Source: Flaviaestuariibacter flavus
Lineage (GTDB): Bacteria; Bacteroidota; Bacteroidia; Chitinophagales; Chitinophagaceae
Length of the DNA: 64,000 bases
Assembly: GCF_004337505.1 (NCBI RefSeq)
Contig: NZ_SJZI01000050.1
Coordinates: 312,268 to 376,267 of the forward strand
Direction: 5' to 3'
Under the pieces are notes generated by a model that saw nothing but the letters and a program-made list of their open reading frames with translations, searched no databases and had not been told where the DNA came from. Both the position numbers and the translations under genes were made by a program. Shown here piece by piece: positions 1-8,523 of this stretch (position 1 is the stretch's first letter; each line of letters begins with the position of its first letter).

Positions 1-2
1 AC

Positions 3-2636
3 CCGGCCCTCGCTGCGGTGGCCGGAACGATCCTGCTCTTTCTCATGCTTGGCGACCTGGGACCTGCGCTCGTTGTGTGCTTTACGTTTATCGTGCTGTT
101 TTCCTTCAGCCGCGGCGATTTCTGGATCATGGCCGCCACCGTAGCACTCTTTGTGCTGGCCAACCTGGTTATCGGCAATCCGCTCATCGCCACGGGCGTT
201 ACCGTAGTTCTACTGTCTGTCTACCTGCGTTTCTTTTACAAGCGCCTTTCCGAATCCTCGGTGATTGCACTCACGGTGCTGGCCGGCTTCTTATTGCTCG
301 ACCAGGTGCCGATGCTTGACCGGCTGTTTCCCGGCCCCGTGCAGCGGCTTGTAGACCGTCGGGCGATCTGGCAAAACCCCTGGGACAACGAAGTGTTCGG
401 CGGCGACCAGATCGCCAACGGCATCTGGGGCATGGCTTCCGGTGGTGCCAGCGGACAGGGGATCGGTGAAGGTTTTGCCAAGACAATCCCCGAAGCGCAT
501 ACCGACATGATCCTTCCCGCGATCGGGGAGGAGCTCGGCTGGGCGGGTGTTGTTTGTCTCTTCCTGCTTTTCTTGGTTTACCTGCACCGCGCGCTGCTGA
601 TCGGCCGAGCCACGGGGCGGCCCTTCCTGTTCTATCTCTGTGCCGGTATCGGTATCAGCACTTTTATCCAGTTCCTGCTGATCGCGGGCGGCTCTACCGG
701 CGCCCTGCCGCTCTCCGGTATCACCTTACCTTTTATCAGTTACGGAGGCTCATCGCTGATCATCAACCTGGTGGCCGCGGGCTTCCTGCTGTCCGCATCT
801 TTCGTACGCGGCAGCGAGGCGCAACTCGATTACGTACGCCGGCGGCAGGACCACAACCTCGTGCCCGCGATGGCGGTGGCCCTGCTTGGAATCGTAGCGC
901 TTTCCGTAAACCTGGGGCGCTACCTCTTTCAGCCCGCGCGCTGGGTGGTGCAGCCGGCACTGGTTGCTGATCGTTCGGGCGCCCGCATGTTCAGCTACAA
1001 CCCGCGCATCGCCATCCTGATGAACCGCCTCGAAGCAGGTGCGTTGTACGACCGCGAGCATCGCCTGGTGGCAACGAGCCGGAGTGAGCACCTGCTGCGG
1101 CAGCGCGATACGCTGCTTAGCGGCGGCGTTACTCCCGGTGCGCTCACCCGCCTATCGCGGCGCCGTCTCGACCGCTATTATCCCTATGGCGACGAACTCT
1201 TTTTCTGGACCGGCGATGCCAACACCGGCGTGTTTACCGGCTCGCTCAACGGCTGGTTTGGCGAGTACCGGATGGCGGCCGAACTCCGCGGATTTTCCAC
1301 ACCTGAAACGACATACGAGGTGCGGGCGCATCATTACCGCGAAAGCCGCTTCCTGCCGCCTTCCGAGCGCGATATGACCGTGGTGGGGCGCGATTACAGT
1401 GCACTCGCCCCCTTGCTCCTCGCGGGTATCGACAGTAAGGAAGTAGAATCCTTTAAACAACGCAACCGCGATGTGCAGCTCAGTATCGATGCAGCCCTGC
1501 AAACCGCCTTGCAACGCGGCCTCGCGGCTTCAGATTCGCTGCGCGACAACCGCGTTTCGATCGTGGTGCTTTCCGATCGCAGCGGCGATGTGCTTGCTTC
1601 TGCCTGCTGGCCGCTGCCGCCCACCGAAGACTGGGAGGCGCTTACGATGACGCCGCGCGAGGCTGCGCGCCAGCCCTGGCTGCTCACCCTGCGCGACCTG
1701 GGTTTTTCGCATGCCACCCAGCCCGGATCTACAGCCAAGCTTGCAACGGCCCTCGCTGGATTGAACAAATACGGCCCCGAGCTGGCGGAAAAGAAATTGC
1801 TGATCCGTCCGCAGGACCTGATCCGCGTGCGCAGCGCCGAGCCCGACGAGCCGGGTATGATCGGGATGGAGCGCGCCATCGTTAAATCGAACAACAGCTA
1901 TTTTATTAAGCTGGCCAACGAAATGAAGCTGCAGGAGGAGATGGCGACGATTTACCTGCAGACCGGGATGTTCTGGCGTGGTGTCGGTGGCTACTTTTAT
2001 GAGCGCCCGATCAACAACGGTGCACGCGAAGAAAGCTGGCGCGACCTGTGGCGCCGCACGGAATTTACCAGCCTGCGCCGCTATAATCCGAATGATATCC
2101 GCCGCACGCGCGGGCAAGGCGTTTCCGGCGCCGCCTGGGGCCAGGGTGAGCTTACCGCAACGCCTGCCGCCGTGGCGCGGCTCGCCGCAGGTATTGCCAA
2201 TGGCGGCGCACTGGTGCCCCATCGGATTGTTTTGAAGATCGCCGACTCAACGCTGCCGGTAAAAAACGCCGAGCCCATCGCGCACACGCCGCAGCTGGCA
2301 CAACTCCTCACCGGCTTCATGAAAGCGCAAAGTGCAGGCAAGCGCGGCATACTCGGTCTCACCGTTGCCGGTAAAACCGGAACTCCGGAGCGGATTTTGC
2401 GGGGACAGCGCATCAACGACGGCTGGTACGTGTTTTTTGCCCCGGCATCCAGAGGCGACGGAAATATCGTGTGCTGCATTCGTATTGAAGCCACAAAGGG
2501 CTCGAGCGATGCGGTTCAGCTGGCGGGCAGGCTGGTGATCCCAGAACTGCTCCGCCGGGGATATGTACGTAGCTTTCCCGGCGCCGGCGCTACCGATTCA
2601 ATGATCCGCATCCGTCCCCTGCCACCAAACGAATAA
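3..2636 (+). CDS. FtsW/RodA glycosyltransferase fused to a class B penicillin-binding transpeptidase (5' partial)
   Basis: The reading frame is open to the left edge, so the N-terminus is missing; the GTG at 18 is unlikely to be the true start. Numbering from that GTG, residues 1-285 are hydrophobic SEDS-family sequence, including the hallmark LPFISYGGSS segment near 235-245. A soluble linker follows, then a transpeptidase domain from about 485 to 850 with all three penicillin-binding motifs: S571-T-A-K574, S624-N-N626 and K786-T-G788. The protein would polymerise (SEDS part) and cross-link (PBP part) peptidoglycan in one chain, whereas these partners are normally separate proteins (RodA/PBP2, FtsW/FtsI). 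The active site looks intact. Only 6 bp separate it from the FHA gene, so it heads or continues an operon with FHA, Ser/Thr kinase and lipoprotein genes. Whether the SEDS part is FtsW- or RodA-like cannot be decided here. Confidence 0.9.
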   Translation, partial: PALAAVAGTILLFLMLGDLGPALVVCFTFIVLFSFSRGDFWIMAATVALFVLANLVIGNPLIATGVTVVLLSVYLRFFYKRLSESSVIALTVLAGFLLLDQVPMLDRLFPGPVQRLVDRRAIWQNPWDNEVFGGDQIANGIWGMASGGASGQGIGEGFAKTIPEAHTDMILPAIGEELGWAGVVCLFLLFLVYLHRALLIGRATGRPFLFYLCAGIGISTFIQFLLIAGGSTGALPLSGITLPFISYGGSSLIINLVAAGFLLSASFVRGSEAQLDYVRRRQDHNLVPAMAVALLGIVALSVNLGRYLFQPARWVVQPALVADRSGARMFSYNPRIAILMNRLEAGALYDREHRLVATSRSEHLLRQRDTLLSGGVTPGALTRLSRRRLDRYYPYGDELFFWTGDANTGVFTGSLNGWFGEYRMAAELRGFSTPETTYEVRAHHYRESRFLPPSERDMTVVGRDYSALAPLLLAGIDSKEVESFKQRNRDVQLSIDAALQTALQRGLAASDSLRDNRVSIVVLSDRSGDVLASACWPLPPTEDWEALTMTPREAARQPWLLTLRDLGFSHATQPGSTAKLATALAGLNKYGPELAEKKLLIRPQDLIRVRSAEPDEPGMIGMERAIVKSNNSYFIKLANEMKLQEEMATIYLQTGMFWRGVGGYFYERPINNGAREESWRDLWRRTEFTSLRRYNPNDIRRTRGQGVSGAAWGQGELTATPAAVARLAAGIANGGALVPHRIVLKIADSTLPVKNAEPIAHTPQLAQLLTGFMKAQSAGKRGILGLTVAGKTGTPERILRGQRINDGWYVFFAPASRGDGNIVCCIRIEATKGSSDAVQLAGRLVIPELLRRGYVRSFPGAGATDSMIRIRPLPPNE

Positions 2637-2642
2637 GCAACC

Positions 2643-3434
2643 ATGGGTTTTTTTGACCGATTTAAAACAAACGAAGCCACCGACGCGAAGTCCATCCGCG
2701 AAGGGCTTTTATATGCGATCCGTAGCCGGCTTTCAGCGTTCCAGGGCAACGAAGGACAGGGGCTGCGCAGCCTGCACCTTTTCCTCACCCCGACGCCTGC
2801 CGGGCGTGCCGAATACGAGGCGGCCGTGTTTTTCCATGAGCCCGGGCGCCTGCATCAGGAGGTGGCGCGCATTGCCGACGACTACAACCTGGCGCTGCCC
2901 GCCGCCTGGGAGCTGAAGACACAGTTTTGCGAAACGCTACCGGAGGAGGCTGAGCCGGTGCCGGCGCTGGCAGCGGGTATCTGGATCGCCACGGGCTCGA
3001 AGGCCGCGCCGGCTGTGGGCGCCGCGCAGCTGCGGGTGCTCGCCGGCGTAGCGGAGCAGCAGCTCTACCCGCTGCCAACCGACGGTAGCCGGGTCAATAT
3101 CGGGCGGGGCGCCCAGGCGCAGCTGCCCGACGGCTTTGCCCGTATTAATACGGTGGCGTTCACGGATGATGCAACGCTTGAAGCCAACCGCTTCGTGTCG
3201 CGCCAGCACGCACATATCCGCTACGACGCGGGGCTGGGGCAGTTCCTGCTTTTCGCCGACGCGGGCGGCCTGCCGCCGCACAACAAAACCAAGGTGAAGG
3301 GCGCCGGCGATGCGGCCGCGATCAAGCTGCAGAGCGCTGAAGTGCCACACCTGCTGCGGCATGGCGACCAGATCATCCTGGGCCACTCGGCCCTGCTCGA
3401 ATTCATCACCGGTAAAGCAGAAGCGCATGGGTAA
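2643..3434 (+). CDS. FHA domain protein (phosphothreonine reader)
   Basis: 263 residues, starting at ATG 2643 just after the transpeptidase stop. The C-terminal part (about 150-258) has FHA-domain hallmarks: an N-I-G-R-G strand, then an S-R-Q-H-A-H-I motif (about 185-191) and an N-K-T/K-V loop. FHA domains bind phosphothreonine peptides. The N-terminal 130 residues are not a family I recognise with confidence; they begin GFFDRFK and carry a second small alpha/beta-looking segment. There is no signal peptide, so the protein is cytoplasmic. It overlaps the kinase gene by 8 bp, implying translational coupling. By analogy with actinobacterial FHA-kinase-RodA-PBP clusters, it probably reads kinase-generated phosphothreonines and links the kinase to the cell-wall synthase. 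That role is inference. Confidence 0.88.
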   Translation: MGFFDRFKTNEATDAKSIREGLLYAIRSRLSAFQGNEGQGLRSLHLFLTPTPAGRAEYEAAVFFHEPGRLHQEVARIADDYNLALPAAWELKTQFCETLPEEAEPVPALAAGIWIATGSKAAPAVGAAQLRVLAGVAEQQLYPLPTDGSRVNIGRGAQAQLPDGFARINTVAFTDDATLEANRFVSRQHAHIRYDAGLGQFLLFADAGGLPPHNKTKVKGAGDAAAIKLQSAEVPHLLRHGDQIILGHSALLEFITGKAEAHG

Positions 3435-5349
3435 AGTGTTTACCATTACGGCAGGACTCGAGAACATGGGCGCGCTGAAGACCGGCGGACAAGGTTCTGT
3501 TTACAAAGGCCGGCGCGTAGGTGAGATCATCACCGCGGTAAAGCTGCTGCCAACGCCGATCCATTCCGAGTCGCCCGAAGACAAGCATTATATGGCCTTC
3601 CAAAACGAAGTGGCGAAGCTGCGTAAAGTGAATGAAGTGCCCAACCCGCACGTGGTGCGGATCCTGAGTTCTGGCCTTACGGAGAGCGGTTCCTTTCCAT
3701 TCATCGAGATGGATTTCGTGGAAGGCCCCGACCTTGAGGAGTTGCTGAAAGCGCCGCATGATCCCGTATTCACCATCAAGGAAGCAGTCCGCCTCGCCGA
3801 CCAGTTGTCGAATGCGCTGGCGCACTGCCACCGCGTAGGTGTGAAGCATGGCGATGTAAAAAGCAATAACGTAAAGTACAACGTTCATACCGGCAACTAT
3901 GTACTGCTCGACTTCGGGATGGCCATTATGTCGGACGAGCAGCGCCGCACCAGCCTGCGGCATGCGGGTGCCATCGAGTTTATGGCGCCGGAGCAGAATA
4001 ACGGCGAGATCCTTTTCCAGACCGACGTGTACAGTTTTGGTGTCATCCTCTTCGAGCTGGTTGCAGGTTCGGTGCCTTTCCCGCTCAGCGAGCGGGGTGA
4101 GACGGCGCGTACGCAGGTGATGCTGGCTCATATGGAAGCGCCGCCGCCCGACCTGATGGAATTACGCCGCAGGAACCTCCCCGCGGGTTGGAGCGAAGAG
4201 AAGCAGGCGCGCGAGCTGCAGGTGCCGCAGTGGCTCATCGACACGGTTTATATCTGCCTGCAGAAGGCACCGCAGAGCCGCTTTAGCGATGGCATGGTGT
4301 TGCACGATCATATCGTGCTCCGCAGCACCCAAAAGCCGGAGGCTGCCGAAGTGTTTCTTTCTGCTGCCCCCGCGGCGGCTTTTGAAAGCGAATTGCAGCA
4401 GTTGCGGCAGGAGAACGAAGAGCTGCGCCGGCGGGTGCAGCAACTACAGGCGCGCCAGGAAGAGCCACAAAGCTATACGCCTGCCTACGTGCCGCCACGC
4501 CGGCGCAGCAACGCAGGCCTTATTTCGGTGTTGCTGGTACTCGCCGTGCTGGGCGTTGCAGCCTGGCTGGTGATCAAAAAGCCAGGGATGGTGAATAAGG
4601 AAGCTGCCGCTCCCATAACCCAAACAGACAAAGGAACAGAAACGCTTGTAGCCGGCCAGTACATGGTGAAGGCGGCACGCGCTTACTTCTATGATCGCCC
4701 CGACGCAGCGTCACGGCGTAATGCGTATATGGTGCCTTCATCGGAAGTGGTGAATACGACGAAAGAAGACAACGGTTTCGTCTATACCGATTTCGTCAAC
4801 AGCCGCGGGCAGCGTTCCAGGGGTTGGCTGCGGGTCCGCGACCTGATGACGCTGGACCAATGGAACGACCAAACGCGGAAGCAGGAAGAAGCCGCACTGA
4901 CGCAGGAGGAGATCAACCGCCAGCTGACGGAGGCCCGCAGCCGACTTGAGTCGGGGCAACTGCAGGAAGCACTTTTCCTTTACCAGTTCCTGGCGGCAAA
5001 GGAGGTGCCGGAGGCGATGTATGAATACGGTAACCTGGGCCTCCAGGGACGCCACAGCGCTCTCAGCTGCAAAGACGCGTTTGTGCTGGTGCAGAAGGCC
5101 AGCGACAAACGATATGTGCCTGCAAAACGCACGCTCGGCTTTCTCTATGTGTTTGCCGACAACCCCGAGGTGCTGCGGGTGAATAATTACGACGGCTGCA
5201 CCTACGACCGCGATGTATTCAAAGGCTCCAAGCTGCTGCTCGAGGCAGCGGCGAAAGGCGACGAGGCCGCGCGGAAGCTCGTGGAGGAATTTCACCTCGA
5301 CGATCCGGCTACCAATGCTCCCAATAACAACCAGCAATACCTTCCCTGA
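3427..5349 (+). CDS. Membrane Ser/Thr protein kinase with extracytoplasmic SH3-like/Sel1-like region
   Basis: I start it at ATG 3427 (640 residues) because the following residues fit the kinase N-lobe; an upstream in-frame ATG would run over the FHA gene with non-kinase sequence. The N-terminal kinase domain (about 8-290) has a G-G-Q-G-S-V-Y nucleotide loop, a V-K ATP lysine near 38, catalytic loop H141-G-D143-V-K-S-N-N, D162-F-G and M-A-P-E. The residue before the catalytic Asp is Gly rather than Arg, so it is a non-RD kinase. A short Gln/Glu-rich coiled coil (about 320-350) and one transmembrane helix (about 365-385) follow. The outer part has an SH3-like stretch and Sel1/TPR-like repeats instead of PASTA domains. 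It probably phosphorylates partners encoded in this operon, including the synthase or FHA protein (inference). Confidence 0.9.
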   Translation: MGKVFTITAGLENMGALKTGGQGSVYKGRRVGEIITAVKLLPTPIHSESPEDKHYMAFQNEVAKLRKVNEVPNPHVVRILSSGLTESGSFPFIEMDFVEGPDLEELLKAPHDPVFTIKEAVRLADQLSNALAHCHRVGVKHGDVKSNNVKYNVHTGNYVLLDFGMAIMSDEQRRTSLRHAGAIEFMAPEQNNGEILFQTDVYSFGVILFELVAGSVPFPLSERGETARTQVMLAHMEAPPPDLMELRRRNLPAGWSEEKQARELQVPQWLIDTVYICLQKAPQSRFSDGMVLHDHIVLRSTQKPEAAEVFLSAAPAAAFESELQQLRQENEELRRRVQQLQARQEEPQSYTPAYVPPRRRSNAGLISVLLVLAVLGVAAWLVIKKPGMVNKEAAAPITQTDKGTETLVAGQYMVKAARAYFYDRPDAASRRNAYMVPSSEVVNTTKEDNGFVYTDFVNSRGQRSRGWLRVRDLMTLDQWNDQTRKQEEAALTQEEINRQLTEARSRLESGQLQEALFLYQFLAAKEVPEAMYEYGNLGLQGRHSALSCKDAFVLVQKASDKRYVPAKRTLGFLYVFADNPEVLRVNNYDGCTYDRDVFKGSKLLLEAAAKGDEAARKLVEEFHLDDPATNAPNNNQQYLP

Positions 5350-5804
5350 TGCGCATCAAACCCGTACGGATACTGGCGTTCGTGGCTGTTTTAATTACGG
5401 TGTTCGCGGCCTCTTGTTCCACCCCCGAATACCACCAGGGAAACAGCATTCTCTATTACCCGCAACGCGACGCCTACCGCGATGAGGAGAACGGCGTTTA
5501 CCTCGTATTCGACAGCGTGGAGCAGCAATGGACGCGCAGGGATACGTTGGAAGGAAGCCCCGGGCCCGCGGTGCGTATTGCCGATCCAGGCGTGCCGGTG
5601 TACCGCGACAATGCCCAGCACCGGCTCATTTATGGTACAGCGCGCTTTGCCGACCGCGACGAGCTGGCACGAAAACGGGTCGAGGATTCACTTGCGGCCG
5701 TGCCGAAACTAGCGCCACCGCCCCCGCCTGAAGAGGCTCCAAAGCGGAAGACCCGCGTGGGCCGGTGGCTGGAGAAGATTTTCGGAAAGAAGGAAAAGCA
5801 ATAA
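5349..5804 (+). CDS. Small putative lipoprotein in kinase operon
   Basis: 151 residues. The start overlaps the kinase stop in a TGATG arrangement, so translation is likely coupled. The N-terminus is a lipoprotein signal: positive residues, a hydrophobic stretch and a lipobox F-A-A-S-C around residue 23. The mature part is hydrophilic with a proline run (about 119-124) and a basic C-terminal tail rich in Lys and Arg. No family is recognised. Its place as last gene of the synthase-FHA-kinase operon suggests an envelope partner or substrate, but nothing in the sequence shows its activity. Confidence 0.75.
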   Translation: MRIKPVRILAFVAVLITVFAASCSTPEYHQGNSILYYPQRDAYRDEENGVYLVFDSVEQQWTRRDTLEGSPGPAVRIADPGVPVYRDNAQHRLIYGTARFADRDELARKRVEDSLAAVPKLAPPPPPEEAPKRKTRVGRWLEKIFGKKEKQ

Positions 5805-5845
5805 GGTCACATCCTTCGGCGGGAGCGCAAGCGGTAATTTTTTCC

Positions 5846-5853
5846 TAGATTAG
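5846..5853 (+). promoter_or_regulatory. Possible -7 promoter element
   Basis: TAGATTAG differs at one position from the Bacteroidota -7 consensus TAnnTTTG and lies 30 bp before the histidine kinase start. No clear -33 TTTG is visible at the usual 19-bp spacing, so support is modest. Confidence 0.35.
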
Positions 5854-5882
5854 AACTTTATTCGCTGCGTATTCCGTTCGCT

Positions 5883-7805
5883 ATGCTTCCTTTTGCAACC
5901 ATCAAACTGCGCTCAACAGGGCTTTTGCTGCTATGCCTGCTTTTCCTGCCGGCGGGGGCACAGGTGCCTGCACCGCCAATCGATTCGATGATCCGCGTCA
6001 TACCCGGGCTCATGCGCAGCGACGAGCCGGCAGCGCGTATCCTGATCAGCGCCCTCGACCAAAGAGCTGTCCGTGAAAATCACCGCCATGGCATCATACA
6101 GGCGGCCTTTTTTAATTCCTGGCTTAGCTACCGGCACGAAGCGCCCGAGCGTTCAATTCAAAAGATCGACAGCGCACTCGGCAAGATCGCGGGCATCAAC
6201 GACGATACCGCCCTGGTAAAATATTATATCCTGAAAGGTCAATGCTATGTGAAGCTGGCCGACTTCGGCAAGGCGCTGGCGGAATTCAACAATGCCCTTC
6301 GTGTGGCCCGGAAGCGCGGCGATGATGTGAGTGCAACGAGTACGATGATCAGCATCGGCTGGGCTTATATGGAGAGCGGAAAGCCGCTGGAGGCGATTCG
6401 CTTTTTCGACGAGGTGCTGCGGATCAACCCCGGCGCGCAATACGATCACCGGTCGGTGCTGTTGTGCAACATTGCTTCGTGCTACAATATGGTCGGCGAT
6501 TTTAAGAAAGGGGAGCAGTACGCGCGGCAAGGCATCTCCATTGCGCGCAGCCGCGGCAACCATATCGACCTGGGCAACGGGCTCAATATCCTGGGGCGCA
6601 GCTATTATATGCAGGGACGGATGAAGGAAGCCCTGGCGATGCTCCAGGAAGCCGCCCTTACCCGTGAAAAGATTTCCGATCCATCTATGCTGGCATCCGA
6701 CTACCTCGAGCTCGCCGACCTTTTTCGCAAAAACGGGCAGCCCGGGAAAGCTGTTTTGTGGGCAAGTAAATCGGAAGCCCTGAGCGCGCGCCTTGGCAAC
6801 AACCTGAAGCTCACCGACGCCTATAAAGCGCTCGCCGAAAGCTACGAGTCGCTCGGCAACGACGCCATGGCGGCCCGCTACCTGAAGAAGCTTCTGGCGC
6901 AAAAAGACAGCGTGGAAGCCGATCGCTATAACCGTGCTTTTGCAGAAATGCAGGTGCAATTTGAAACGCAAAAGAAAACAACAGAGAACCTGCGCCTGAA
7001 AAAGGAGAACCTCGAGGCGAAGCTGCGCAACAGCCTGCAGCAACGCTGGCTCCTGCTGCTTGGCGCCGTGGCCTTGTTGCTGGCGGCCTCGGGTATTTAT
7101 GTGTCGAAGCTGCTGAAAAGCCGCTACCAGACCCGGCTGGCGCTGGAGCAGATCGGTGAGCAGCGCCAGCGTACCATCGCGGTAATGCAGGCCGAAGAAG
7201 CCGAGCGTCGCCGCATCGCCGGTGAGCTGCACGACGGCGTAGCGCAAACGCTGGCCGCCGCAGCCTTGCAGCTGGCAAAAGCGCGCTCGGGCCAGGCCAG
7301 CCTCGACCGGGTGGAAAACCTGCTGGAGCAAGCCGGCACCGAGGTGCGCTCCCTGTCGCACCAGATGACACCCGAACTGCTGCTCCATTTTGGGTTGGCC
7401 AAAACAATGGCCCAGGCGGTGAATGAACTCAACGACGCGGGCCCGAAAACCCGCTTCACCCTCTTTACACATGTAGACGGGCCGCTCCACGACAACCTGC
7501 TATCGCTGGCCCTGTACCGTTCTTTCCAGGAATTGTGCACCAATATCCTGAAACACTCGGAAGCCACCGAAGCCACCGTGCAGCTGACGATCGACGGGGA
7601 GGAAGTGCAGTTGATCGTTGAAGACAACGGCAAGGGCTTTGACCCGGCTACCGCAGCTGCGGGTCTCGGGCTGAAGAACCTCCAAAGCCGTATGGCTTTT
7701 TACGAGGGAAGCGTAGCCGTGGATAGTACCCCGGCAAAAGGCAGCACCATCATCCTCCAGGTAAAACGTCCTCAAACCAATAAAGAAAATGGGCAACTTG
7801 GCTAA
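5883..7805 (+). CDS. TPR-containing sensor histidine kinase (NarX/DegS type)
   Basis: 640 residues. A signal peptide ends near A-G-A-Q (residue 27). The periplasmic part is built of tetratricopeptide-like helices (about 40-330), followed by a coiled coil, a transmembrane helix near 390-408 and a second coiled coil. The kinase core is HisKA_3: E-L-H450-D-G-V-A-Q is the phospho-acceptor motif. The HATPase_c domain has an N-box (Q-E-L-C-T-N-I-L-K-H) and D-N-G-K-G-F near 581. It ends 17 bp inside the LuxR-type regulator gene, so the two form a cognate pair. TPR sensors of this kind are common in Bacteroidota; the ligand is unknown. Confidence 0.93.
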   Translation: MLPFATIKLRSTGLLLLCLLFLPAGAQVPAPPIDSMIRVIPGLMRSDEPAARILISALDQRAVRENHRHGIIQAAFFNSWLSYRHEAPERSIQKIDSALGKIAGINDDTALVKYYILKGQCYVKLADFGKALAEFNNALRVARKRGDDVSATSTMISIGWAYMESGKPLEAIRFFDEVLRINPGAQYDHRSVLLCNIASCYNMVGDFKKGEQYARQGISIARSRGNHIDLGNGLNILGRSYYMQGRMKEALAMLQEAALTREKISDPSMLASDYLELADLFRKNGQPGKAVLWASKSEALSARLGNNLKLTDAYKALAESYESLGNDAMAARYLKKLLAQKDSVEADRYNRAFAEMQVQFETQKKTTENLRLKKENLEAKLRNSLQQRWLLLLGAVALLLAASGIYVSKLLKSRYQTRLALEQIGEQRQRTIAVMQAEEAERRRIAGELHDGVAQTLAAAALQLAKARSGQASLDRVENLLEQAGTEVRSLSHQMTPELLLHFGLAKTMAQAVNELNDAGPKTRFTLFTHVDGPLHDNLLSLALYRSFQELCTNILKHSEATEATVQLTIDGEEVQLIVEDNGKGFDPATAAAGLGLKNLQSRMAFYEGSVAVDSTPAKGSTIILQVKRPQTNKENGQLG

Positions 7806-8442
7806 TGCGAATCCAGTCACGATCGTTCTTGCGGACGATCACGAAATCCTGCTCGATGGCATCGGCTCGATCCTGGCGGAGCAGCCGTGGCTTCGTATTG
7901 TGGGCAAGGCCGCTTCGGCGGAGGCCGCCCTGGCACTCGTGGAAAAGCTGCAACCCGCACTGCTGATTACCGATGTGAGTATGGGGGAGCGATCGGGGCA
8001 ATGGCTTACCGAGCAGGTTTCGAAACGTTTTCCATTGATGAAGATCATGGTGCTGTCGATGCATGAAGGCGTGCAGCATATTCATGCACTCCTGGAAGCC
8101 GGCGCCGATGCCTACCTCCTGAAAAGCGTCAAGCAGGACGAGCTGTTGCATGCCATCGGTCAGGTGATGAAAGGAGAGCGTTACCTGCAGCAATCCATCG
8201 CCGGAACTTACACGCGCGGGCTGCGCCAGCACCAGGAGGCAGAGCGCCAAAGCCGCCTCTCGCCCCGTGAGATCGAGGTGCTGCGCCTCGTGGTGGAAGG
8301 CCTGTCTTCCGCGGACATCAGCGCGCGCCTGTTCCTGTCGGAGCTCACGGTAGAAACCCATCGCAAGAACATCGGGCGCAAGACCGGCGCGAAGAATGCT
8401 ATCAGTCTTGTTCGTTATGCGCAGGAGCACGGACTGCTGTAA
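7789..8442 (+). CDS. LuxR/NarL-family response regulator
   Basis: 217 residues. The receiver domain (about 7-125) has the acidic pair A-D-D-H, the phospho-acceptor D62 (in I-T-D-V-S-M) and a conserved Lys in L-L-K-S. The C-terminal LuxR helix-turn-helix (about 155-215) has the typical L-S-P-R-E-I-E-V-L and T-V-E-T-H-R-K-N-I motifs. It overlaps the TPR kinase gene by 17 bp, so the kinase is its partner. A perfect palindrome lies directly downstream, in front of the secreted-protein genes, and is a candidate binding site. Confidence 0.95.
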   Translation: MGNLANANPVTIVLADDHEILLDGIGSILAEQPWLRIVGKAASAEAALALVEKLQPALLITDVSMGERSGQWLTEQVSKRFPLMKIMVLSMHEGVQHIHALLEAGADAYLLKSVKQDELLHAIGQVMKGERYLQQSIAGTYTRGLRQHQEAERQSRLSPREIEVLRLVVEGLSSADISARLFLSELTVETHRKNIGRKTGAKNAISLVRYAQEHGLL

Positions 8443-8452
8443 AAACTGATTT

Positions 8453-8468
8453 TACCTACCCGTAGGTA
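8453..8468. promoter_or_regulatory. Perfect palindrome, candidate operator
   Basis: TACCTAC-CC-GTAGGTA: two 7-bp arms with a 2-bp centre, 55 bp before the next gene start and 10 bp after the regulator stop. It has no U-run, so it is a poor terminator. Its size and symmetry suit a dimeric LuxR-type regulator. Binding by the adjacent regulator is inference. Confidence 0.45.
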
Positions 8469-8523
8469 TTGACGGGGCTTGCCCTTCGCGGTTCTTTTGT
8501 AGTTCACCCACAAAAGCTATTTT

